A DNA stretch of 64,000 nt. It comes from Brachypterus glaber. Lineage: Eukaryota; Arthropoda; Insecta; Coleoptera; Kateretidae. The position numbers and the translations under genes were made by a program. A model generated the notes under the pieces. It was not told the origin of the DNA. It ran no database searches and saw nothing but the letters and a program-made list of their open reading frames with translations. The stretch's first letter is position 1, and every line of letters begins with the position of its first letter. Where the stretch lies: contig OY294050.1 in the NCBI GenBank assembly GCA_958510825.1, positions 45,707,249 through 45,771,248 of the forward strand, in the 5' to 3' direction. Shown piece by piece: positions 44,984-64,000 of this stretch.

Positions 44984-45376
44984 CAGTAGTCGGCGTAAAC
45001 TCAATTATGACTCATCAACGTTGAAAATAAACACAGAAACATAGGCTTACGGAATAATTTTGCCGAATTATGAGGGAAATTTTGATAAATCGAAACATTT
45101 GACGACTAATCTGTTACCCACAACAATATTAACTATACATATTAACTATACATATGTATATATATCGGTGTTTTTCAAAGAAAAAACCGACATTCGATTT
45201 TTAAGAATACGAAAGTTATTAATTTTTATTTATCGATAACTTTTTTCCCACCTTACTCGTTTAAATGGAATCATTAAAAAAACAAGATAAAAAGAAATAA
45301 AAATGTAAATATTTAAAACCTCGCCTCAACGCTAGAGTCGACGCGGCGCCTATGCAAGGAAATTCGCCGACTACTG
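44984..45376. mobile_element. TIR element upstream of the odorant-binding protein gene
   Basis: Perfect 12-bp inverted ends CAGTAGTCGGCG / CGCCGACTACTG are flanked by ATAAG on both sides. The 393-bp element has no coding capacity. Its right end lies 107 bases before the ATG, so it forms the upstream part of the proximal promoter. Confidence 0.75.
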
Positions 45377-45408
45377 ATAAGTCATGGGTCATAGGTCATA
45401 TGACAAGG

Positions 45409-45418
45409 TTATATTTTA
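45409..45418 (+). promoter_or_regulatory. Possible TATA box of the odorant-binding protein gene
   Basis: TTATATTTTA lies 66 bases before the ATG and 33 bases after the end of a TIR element. A start about 30 bases downstream would leave a leader of roughly 40-45 bases. This is position-based guesswork in AT-rich DNA. Confidence 0.25.
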
Positions 45419-45483
45419 AGATAAATTTTTCAAATATAATGTGAGTGAGCTAAACATTAATTCGATAAAAAACATCAAGCAAC

Positions 45484-45534
45484 ATGAACAATTTAACATT
45501 ATTCATTCTTTTTAGCCTTTTAGCCGGATCTTTG
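45484..45534 (+). CDS. Odorant-binding protein exon 1 (signal peptide)
   Basis: ATG followed by 16 codons encodes a hydrophobic leader, with donor GTAAGT at 45535. The start was chosen because it is the only in-frame ATG that gives a proper signal peptide before the donor. Confidence 0.85.
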
Positions 45535-47244
45535 GTAAGTATATATTTCTATCCACTCTGTAACCATTTATTTTGTTTTTTGTTTGGCCTTTTTTCTGCA
45601 ACTTATTTTTATTTATTTTATTTATTTATTTATTGGTTAAATATTACAAAATATATAAATTATTATTATCCCTAATTATAATAATCGCTGATAATTATAA
45701 TTATATTATTATTATTATTATCATGCATCAGTAGTTTATTACAGAATATTAATCAAAATGACAAAAATAAGTTGCATTTTCCAAAAAGTGGGATTAATAT
45801 TAGTAAAATTTGATGAAAACCACCGGGCAAAAATTGATATTTACTGACAGAATAAAATTTTAATTTTTTAATTAAATGCTGTTTTTTGTAATAAATTAGT
45901 TATTTATATACCATGGGACTAAAGTGGCTGTTTTAGTCTCGTTGCACACAGGCGGAATTTTCCAAATTCATGGCCAAAACCCCTAACAAAGTCCAATTTA
46001 TACCAAAATTGGTATTCGGGGGTTTCGGGACTGCTGAACACGAATTTAACAATTAAATTAATTTTTACAAAATGGCGGATCCAATATGGCTGCAGACTAT
46101 GTGAAAATATACATATTTTTTACTAAAATCCATTGTATAGAGGTTTTTATGGTAAAAAATTGCCAAATTTTGCGCTCCCTTTCCTAAATACTTGAAAAAA
46201 ATAATTTTCAAAAAAAAATAACAAAAAAAAAATATATTAAAAAAAAATAACTGTGAATAGTATATAATGGAATGTGTAGCATTTCATATCTTCACGGCTT
46301 GTTTTATTCTTTCCAGCTCGTTTAGCATTTTTTTTTAATAAAAGATGAAGCTCTCGGTAGATTTTTTTAATTTTCGCTGAATCTCATATAAATGGACGGT
46401 ACTATTGAATGGTAGAGGAATGTCAGGGTTTCCAAACAAACAAAAAATAACCCCAAAAAAGCATCGTGTAAAGTTTATTAAGTCCACTATGGTGATTCGT
46501 AAGGAAAAAAGTCCATTATCTTCCGAAACCGAGCACCTCAGATTCTACTGTTAACAACGGTTTTATAATGTGTAGACCTCCTACTAACAGGATTACTTCT
46601 TGGTTTGCGTTGGCAAGTCACTAAAACTTAATTTGTATTTAAGATTAACCTTCTGTGTAGATATAAAAAAAAGTTAAAAAAGATTCGGACTTTATTGCTA
46701 GGTCATGTTCATGAGCTAAGGGAACGTTTAAGTATTACGTAACGCAAATTTTGATCATTTTGGACCCCCCTCCCTGTAACGCTATTCTCCTATACCAATA
46801 ACATGGACGTAACACTCCAAATTGACGCCCCCCCCCGCCTAGGCGCGTTACGTAATACTTGAACGTTCCCTAATCAATAAAAAAATAAATTTCTTGCAGG
46901 CAGCTATAAAGGACCTCCTAGGTAATAGTATAATAAAATCCGACAATGAGTGTCAAAGTAACCCAGCAACCCGAGTCGATGAAAGCCTAGTGACAGAAGC
47001 CAGAAACGGCAATTGGGTGCAAGATGCAAAACTGGAAAATTACCTATATTGTATGTCAAAGAAATTAAACTTTCAAGATCACAAGGGCGAAATTAACTTG
47101 TGGGAAGTCAGAGTCAAATTCGGTGCAGTGCAAGGTTTTATAAAAGCCAGAAAGATCCTAAAATGTTTGGATAGGAACCTTAGATTTCAAAAAGCTGCGT
47201 ATAATTTGTTTAAATGTTACCAACAGATAGCGAATTTTTGGTAA
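45484..47244 (+). CDS. Minus-C odorant-binding protein, 2 exons, complete
   Basis: Exons 45484-45534 and 46900-47244 join in phase 0 to 131 residues. Exon 1 encodes only a signal peptide (MNNLTLFILFSLLAGSL), so the product is secreted. The mature part has exactly four cysteines, spaced C-x32-C-x37-C-x16-C, with the family-like stretch ending YLYCMSKKLNFQDHKGEI and a C-terminal FKCYQQ. This is the PBP/GOBP fold lacking C2 and C5, i.e. the Minus-C subclass, expanded in beetles. Such proteins are six-helix carriers of small hydrophobic ligands in sensillar lymph or other secretions; the ligand cannot be inferred. An intron straight after the signal peptide is common in insect OBPs. No AATAAA is obvious in the first 50 bases after the stop. 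The gene is closely flanked by mobile elements on both sides and in its intron. Confidence 0.9.
46720..46870. mobile_element. PIF/Harbinger-type MITE in the odorant-binding protein intron
   Basis: Termini GGGAACGTTTAAGTATTACG / CGTAATACTTGAACGTTCCC are flanked by TAA on both sides (3-bp duplication typical of PIF/Harbinger). The 151-bp element has a C-rich core. It ends 29 bases before exon 2 of the gene. Confidence 0.85.
46900..47244 (+). CDS. Odorant-binding protein exon 2 (mature protein)
   Basis: The acceptor TTTCTTGCAG ends at 46899 and the stop TAA is at 47242-47244. It encodes 114 residues holding all four cysteines. The acceptor lies 29 bases after the end of a MITE (46720-46870), so branch point and pyrimidine tract must fit in that gap or inside the MITE. 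Confidence 0.9.
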   Translation, partial: AAIKDLLGNSIIKSDNECQSNPATRVDESLVTEARNGNWVQDAKLENYLYCMSKKLNFQDHKGEINLWEVRVKFGAVQGFIKARKILKCLDRNLRFQKAAYNLFKCYQQIANFW

Positions 47245-47289
47245 ATATATACAGTGTATATCATTATTTATATTATATAATATACATAC

Positions 47290-47640
47290 TTTATGGGAGG
47301 ATTGGTGTAGTGGTCTACCGCGTCTATACATGACAAGTCTACTAGCCAATAGCGTGAGTTCGATTCTCAGTGGCGCCGATTTGCCTTTTTCAGTTAATTA
47401 ATAATTGAAATTTGGCGAAGGCTTACGTGAAGCGGACACTCCCTATAAAAACTGGTTCGAAAGTCAGTATAAGCCGGTGGTTCCCTCTACTACTAGCCCA
47501 CACAAGTCCTGGACTTAGGGGATGCTTAATTATGTAGGATAGTACGAGGTTAAACAAACATGTAATGTAAACATTTAATACACAGTGTATTTGAAATAGC
47601 GTCAATAATTATAATTTTAAGGTGTGACTCTAAACCGGGT
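47290..47640 (+). mobile_element. tRNA-derived SINE
   Basis: The head GGATTGGTGTAGTGGTCTACC resembles a tRNA D-arm (box A) and GAGTTCGATTCTC resembles a T-arm (box B), spaced as in pol III promoters. The 5' and 3' ends of the tRNA-like part do not pair into an acceptor stem, and about 250 bases of unrelated body follow, so this is a SINE rather than a tRNA gene. It starts about 46 bases after the odorant-binding protein stop. The 3' limit is uncertain and no clear target-site duplication was found. Confidence 0.65.
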
Positions 47641-49029
47641 TTGGACTTTTTGAGTTATAGCAACTAGGTTTTCCATATGATCTAATCTTAATAAGGCCTA
47701 ACATTTTCAGTAGTATTTTAACCCGGGGCGTACGAAACCGGGAGCCGTATCACTTTTTTCTCCAATTTTTTTTCTGTGCAACTTTTTTGCATTTTTTAAT
47801 AAAATGTGACATACATAAAAAAGGTACTATTGTAAGATTAACCGTTTAAGTGAAAATATATTTGAAGTTGAAATTTCAGGTTTCGAAGACCAAAATTTAA
47901 ACACTAAAATGTTAAAAACAACAATTCAATGATGCAGGGTGAATTTACATCAAAAACTAAGAAAAAAACTCTTTTACTTCCAAAAATCGAACCCAAAGGA
48001 GCTACGGACTTCTAAAAATGCACCATTTTTAAATGGCCATAGTAGCTTTAAAAGCAATTTTTGGACCTACAGGTATATAAACTTTTTTCTTAGTTTTTGA
48101 TGGTTCCCCGTTTCGCATGCCCCTGGTTAAAATAACTATATAAAAATTACATAAGAATAATAGGCCTTATTAAGCTTAGATCATATGAAAAAACCTCGTT
48201 GATATATATAGCTATAGCTGAAAAGGTTTCTGATCAGATAACTCGAGTTATTAAATAAAAAACGATTTTTTTAGTCGCTTTCAAAGGGGCGTAACTTCCT
48301 TACGACGCATTTTTGCTCGTATGTTTATGAGAACGTTTTTAATATTTTCTGATGTAGAATCAGGCCTTAAAATTATTGATGATATTAAATTAAATACGCC
48401 GTGTATATTATATATAAATAAAAATGTATTTTTCTTAAAAAAAAGGAGTGTTATTTATTTAAGCTTATTTTCATAAATGAAAAAAAGAAAACATGGATGT
48501 TCCTAAATCTTTTTAATTCCTCTTGCACTAAAAAATTACTTTCTGTAACTTACAGAACTCAAAGGCTTTAGGTTTAGGTGGGTCGGTCTGTCTGTCCAAT
48601 CTTTTTTTTTTTCAAGACAAATAATTATATTTTGAAATATAATATTTTTAGTTTTTATAAATACATAGCTACAGCGACTATTTAATGCTGAAACTCCGCT
48701 AAAGGCGTAAAAAAAATTAAAGGGGTCCTATCGATTTTATACAAGGTCCCGCTTAAAAAAGGTTGTTCTTCTTGACTGGTTGCATGTAACGTGTACATAA
48801 CAAAATAGCTAAGAACTTTTTTAGTCACATGCTTTTTAGAGAAGAGAGAAATTATTTCTTTTGCGGGCTTCCCTTTGGTTGTTTAGCGGGCTCCCCTTTA
48901 AACGTTTCGCGGGACCCGGCTCGGGCTTTATTATATAAGTACCCAGTCCTTCACTGCATATGGGTCCTGCTATATTATTAATATTAAAATTTAATTATTA
49001 TTATTTAATAATTATTATAATGATAGGAG
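47641..49029. other. Region between SINE and retrotransposon
   Basis: 47700-48250 carries a diverged member of the 'cccctggttaaaat' repeat family also found in na introns. 48580-48600 has a GGTCGGTCTGTCTGTCC word of the 746 repeat family. 48835-48925 is a moderately GC-rich stretch. No gene recognised. Confidence 0.5.
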
Positions 49030-49111
49030 TAGACCCTTATGAAGGACTGGGTACTTATATAAGGAGAGGAATGTCACTGCCTCACAGGAAGGCTGATAGC
49101 TCAGCATCGGG

Positions 49112-49950
49112 GTGACGGGGGGCTGCCCTCAGGGCAGTTGCCTCTCCCCCCATTTATGGTGCTTAGTGATGGACGGCCTACTAGAGAGGCTAACAGCTGC
49201 AGGATTTTATCCGCAGGCTTTCGCAGATTACGGAATGGTTTTGATCATGGGAAAGTTTCTCGACACCATATGCGGACTAATGCAAACGGCATGTCGAATC
49301 ATTGAGGATTGGTGTAGAGACAACGGCCTATCGGTAAACCCTGCAAAAACCGAGCTAAGACTCTTCACCAAAAGAAGGAACATAGAGGATTTTAGGGCTC
49401 CCAGAATGTACGGAAAAACCCTTGAATTATCTCAGGAGGTAAAGTACTTGGGAGTAACCTTGGATACCAAGCTTAGCTGGAAGGCTCATGTAGATAAAGT
49501 CCTTGACAAATCTACATCGACCTTTTGGCAAATACGTCGAGTAGTGGGAAAAACCTGGGGTGTTACACCCAAGGTCCTTAGATGGATCTACACAGCGGTT
49601 ATAAGGCCAAGAGTCCAGTATGGCTCAGTGGTCTGGTGGCCTAGTGTTAGGAAAACCACAATTTCTCAGAACCTGGGGAAAATCCAAAGACTAGCTAGTC
49701 TTGGAATCACCGGAGTAATAAGGAAAACACCCCAAGCTGCTCTAGAGGTCCTACTGGGACTGCCGTCACTCTCCATCTGGATCCAGAAGGAGGCAATGGC
49801 TAGCTTTCTCAGACTTAGGGACTCTGGTAGTTGGATGGGCGGGAAGGCGAACTACGGTCATGGCAAAATCGCTGATATCTCCGAAAGGGATATCCCAATT
49901 AGTAGTATCAGAGTGATTGAAGCAGAGGACCGATTAAAGTTCGATAGAAG
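49112..49950 (+). pseudogene. Reverse transcriptase fragment (retrotransposon)
   Basis: The open frame contains GCPQGSCLSPHLW (RT block preceding the catalytic motif), then FADYGMVLI where active enzymes have [FY]ADD. The second catalytic Asp is replaced by Tyr. NPAKTELRLFT, YLGVTLDTKLSWKAHV and the RT thumb region follow. An in-frame TAG lies a few codons upstream of 49112, so the frame is already broken on that side. The frame drifts out of register around 49948-50010, where the RNase H frame takes over; that frame has a TAG at 49945 and is open after it. Confidence 0.9.
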
Positions 49951-50868
49951 TTTCTCAGGATTCCGACAAAGGAGGAATGGGAAAAGAAAGAAATACAATT
50001 TGCGCCAAACGCTTTGGTGTGCTATACAGACGGCTCGCGTATGGAAGGCATCCAAAGCTCTGGGGCAGGACTCTTCGTGGAGGACCTGGATTTGCAAAAG
50101 AGTTTTTCACTTGGCCGCTTTTCCACTGTCTTCCAGGCTGAGGTCTATGCCATACAGGAGGCGGCAAATTGCAGGGAAATAAGGCAGCACCGGGGGCACG
50201 ATATATACATCTGCTCGGACAGTCAAGCCGCTCTACAGGCATTGTGCAATCCCAGCACCAGCACTAGGTCACTCCTAGTCAGGGAGTGTGCAGAAGCCTT
50301 GGAAGAGTTAGCAAGGACCAAAAACGTTCAACTGGTATGGGTACCGGGCCATAGTGGAATTCCCGGAAACGAGAAGGCAGATGAACTTGCAAGACTCGGA
50401 TCAGGGATGGCCTGCACGGGGCCGGAACCTATATTGGGGGTTACAAGAAAGCAGGTAAAGACCGCTCTCGACGAGTGGGATTATACCAAGCTAAAGGAGC
50501 AATGGAGGGCGGTCGACGGTTGCCGGCAAGCTAGGGACTTCCTGGCTGGCCCAAGCAAATCAAAGACCGACTGGTTGCTGGAAAAAGGAAGAACTGCACT
50601 CAGACAACTTGTAGGGGTCCTCACGGGCCACTGCAGGCTAACGAAGCACCTGACAACAATGCGGATTCTGGAGAGTCCGCTATGCCCAGAGTGCGGAGAG
50701 GATGAAACATCCTCTCATTACTTAGCCGAGTGCGTCAGATACGACAGGATCAGGTTGCAAGTCTTTGAAACTCAAAGACTCAACCAAGAGGAACTAAGAG
50801 ATCTCCCCTGGGCCAATATCCTGACCTTTATTAAAAGGACGAGCAAGTTCAAGGAGGACTCAAATTAG
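49948..50868 (+). pseudogene. RNase H and zinc-knuckle fragment (retrotransposon)
   Basis: This frame is shifted relative to the reverse transcriptase. All four RNase H acidic positions are visible: Asp in YTDGS, Glu in FQAEVYAI, Asp in CSDSQAAL and Asp in GNEKADELA. VWVPGHSG sits before the last one. The C-terminus has CPECGEDETSSHYLAEC, the Cys-Cys-His-Cys finger common in this retrotransposon group. It ends in a proper stop (TAG) at 50866-50868. Confidence 0.9.
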
Positions 50869-51387
50869 TAAATGGCTGGGATTGCCTGGGGTGACAAAAA
50901 GGGCCAGAAATGGCCTAGTTGTCCGGCTTTGGCCAACCCAAAAATTTACTACTACTACTACTAGACCCTTATGAAACTCCATTAACAGTATCTCCATTAT
51001 AAGTGCTAATTAAAATATAAACTCAATTTTATGAATTATATCATCGATTATAATAATTATTAATCATTTCACACGTTATATTTGGCAAGAGAATATAATG
51101 AATAAAAAAAAAATAAATTATTTTATTTTTTTTTATTTTTTTAAATTTAACAAATATCTGTATAAAACAACTAATTTTAACTACTGTACATGTATTTTGG
51201 ACATAAAAATTAAGGTTTTGGTATATAATTTTAAAATTAAATCTTGTTCATTTAAATTGCTGTCAATCTCGCACTTCTTTACACAGAACAACACTGCTCA
51301 TTAATTGTACCTATTTTTCGGTGTCAATTGAACAATTTTAGTGTCTTTCCTCGTTTTAAACATTCTTCAACGATTTTTACTCATTTA

Positions 51388-51522
51388 GGGCCACTTGCAC
51401 CAATTATGGTTGAACTTTAAACTTGTATTAAATTAAAGGTCAACCAATCAGAACGCAGTATTTTTAACTTAAACTCGGTTTACGCGAGATAATCTTAAAT
51501 CAAAAGATGGTGCAAATGGCCC
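51388..51522. mobile_element. PIF/Harbinger-type MITE (GGGCCATTTGCACCA ends)
   Basis: Termini GGGCCACTTGCACCA / TGGTGCAAATGGCCC are flanked by TTA on both sides. It is 135 bp, non-coding, and lies just downstream of the na 3' end. Confidence 0.82.
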
Positions 51523-52095
51523 TTATATCAATATTTAAAGATTTATACACTTGCAAGAGAAAAAAATCTATCCACCTAAAAAATTGCCATTTTTTAAATT
51601 AAAATATTTCGAAAACTACTCAATGGATTTGACTGATTCTTTTTTTTGTTTTGCAATTTTATCTATTTTCATCTCCACTTAGATTTTCAAGATGAAACTT
51701 TAAATGTCAAAGAGTTTTATAAATTGTAAACTTAAATATTCTTTAAATTAAATAAACATTAACATTTAAAAAGAACACATCTTTAATATGCGGTTATCAT
51801 CAAAGAACCATCATTTATTCAGATTAAATACTATTTATAGAAATGGTTAGCAGACAGTTTGATTTTAAAAATTTTAAATTCTCCCTTTTCATGAAAAATT
51901 ATGAATATATACCGTTTTATTGACTGTTACTAGAAAGTCGATTAAAAAAATTTAGCGATAAAAAAAAGACTTTTGGTCCACGAGTCCGGTGCCACTACCA
52001 ACGCTAAAAAAGGTAGCGCCACCACTGGAAGGTTAAGTGAATCACGTTATATTGATTCAACAGTGTCTGGATGTAAACTCGTACGCCATCTGTGT

Positions 52096-62859
<10,764 letters not shown>

Positions 62860-62981
62860 TCAAAACAACATGAAAGCAAGCAGAAAATTTATTTTTTTCG
62901 CTTGCACAGTGTAGACGACCGGCATGTCAATCGTAAAACAGCTGTCAGTTATATGCGATGAGATGTTGGTCCACATTTTTT

Positions 62982-63684
62982 ACATCGGCACTTAGTGCCA
63001 TTAAGAGTACCGATGTATTGAAATCTTCGCCGAAAAGTCAATATCTTTGACCACGTTTTTTTTTTACATTTCTCGACGTTTTAGACCATTCTGAGTCGAA
63101 ATCAGTAAAAAAAATTTTTGCGTCCGTCTGTCTGTCTGTCTGGGTGTAAACTCTCTAACTCCATTTCTACATGAGATATCGACTTGCGGTTTTTTGCATA
63201 TTGTTTCTTGTCGTATTCCGAAGAGCTGATTAGATTTTGGGGGTAAACGATTGGGGTAAGGGGGTAAAAATAGGGTAAAACTCCTATTTTTAGCGTTTTT
63301 TGTTTATAATTAAGGCAATTATTATTGTATTTGGTTAATTTAGCACTTATATAAAAGATAATTTTAAATTGGTCAGAAAATGTTATAAACAACGTTTTCC
63401 TAAAACGCATTGTTTTCGAGATATTGGCTTTTAAAGCAGTAAAAGGTTTTTTTAGCTTATCTCATATTTATAACCCGATTTCAAAAAATTATATTTTAAA
63501 TAAAAGCTCTTTTTAAGCCCTATAACAAATGTTATATACAGTTTTTTGCTAGAATATAATGTTTTAAAGATACAGAATTTAAAATCAAACAAAACACCTA
63601 GTTTGAAATTTGAAAACTAGATGGCTCTAGTGTACAATAGTGCCGATGTTTTGACAGGGTGCTTGCAACGTTTCATCTAGTTTA
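62982..63684 (-). repeat. Dispersed repeat with ACATCGGCACT ends, copy 2
   Basis: Reverse-orientation copy of 24766-25725, shorter by about 250 bases, from ACATCGGCACTTAGTGCC to AACGTTTCATCTAGTTT. It lies upstream of the first visible na exon. Confidence 0.8.
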
Positions 63685-64000
63685 ATATAAAATTGTGAAA
63701 CAAATCTCAATTTCGTGTGCTAAATATTTGTGTGCTATATATTTGTTGTTACGAAGGAATTATGGAGAGTTTTTAACGTCCATGTAAACTTTCTTATGCC
63801 AAATTTATAATTTACTTTAAAGATTAAGTAAAAAGAAGGTAAATTATGTGTATCTCGTTTTTATACGATAAAAACGAGAACGAAAATAACTAAAAAAACT
63901 ATTTGTTTTTTATACACAGAATTTTCGGCTGAATTCAAAAATGTAAGAAATTACAGGGTGTTCCATTAAACAAAAAAACATATTTACGCCACTTCCGGCG

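Larger units (their letters stand above)
49044..50961 (+). mobile_element. 5'-truncated non-LTR retrotransposon (I/R1/LOA group)
   Basis: A 14-bp direct repeat (TAGACCCTTATGAA at 49030-49043 and 50962-50975) brackets the insertion, showing it arrived as a unit. It carries the C-terminal half of a reverse transcriptase, an RNase H domain and a CCHC-like finger, and ends in a short (TAC)n tail with no poly-A. RNase H after RT occurs in the I, R1, LOA and related clades. The endonuclease and N-terminal RT are missing. It is higher in GC than its surroundings and contains a frameshift and a lost catalytic residue, so it is dead. It lies between the odorant-binding protein gene and na. Confidence 0.92.

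Noticed and set aside
47290..47375. Possible functional tRNA gene
   Set aside because: D- and T-arm-like segments are present, but the acceptor stem does not pair; a SINE head fits better.

Overview
The window looks like nuclear DNA of an insect, most likely a beetle. It is very AT-rich. Its genes are split by short-boundary GT-AG introns, it is crowded with small palindromic and inverted-repeat elements, and it carries parts of three animal genes. A Minus-C odorant-binding protein and a fragment of the insect transposon-linked helix-turn-helix type (DUF4817-like) point towards Coleoptera, but the species cannot be named from sequence alone.

Layout. 1-7041: repeats only, including a 31-bp satellite (2898-3177) and a large foldback element (about 3288-4380). 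7042-26177 (+): seven exons of a vesicular glutamate transporter (VGlut, SLC17). All 12 expected membrane segments and the stop codon are present; only the extreme N-terminus is missing. Intron 5 holds an extra in-frame 180-bp copy of the part of exon 5 that encodes TM10-TM11. 26178-44983: about 19 kb without a recognisable gene, made of foldback elements, MITEs, a 0.6-0.7 kb tandem duplication and plain AT-rich DNA. 45484-47244 (+): a complete two-exon Minus-C odorant-binding protein gene, closely boxed in by a TIR element, a PIF/Harbinger-type MITE and a tRNA-derived SINE. 49044-50961: a 5'-truncated, broken non-LTR retrotransposon of the RNase H-bearing I/R1/LOA type, with a 14-bp target-site duplication. 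52096-62806 (-): the last ten coding exons of narrow abdomen (na), the insect NALCN sodium-leak channel, covering domain IV and the whole C-terminal tail. The earlier exons lie beyond 64000.

The three genes are not an operon or pathway. VGlut loads glutamate into synaptic vesicles and na sets resting excitability in neurons; the odorant-binding protein is a small secreted carrier. I see no bacterial, viral or defence system here. The most unusual items are the VGlut TM10-TM11 exon duplication, long foldbacks lying next to splice sites, the transposon-enclosed odorant-binding protein gene, and an apparent snap-back 5' junction of the retrotransposon. Exon boundaries were set by matching reading phase across every GT-AG junction; all phases agree.
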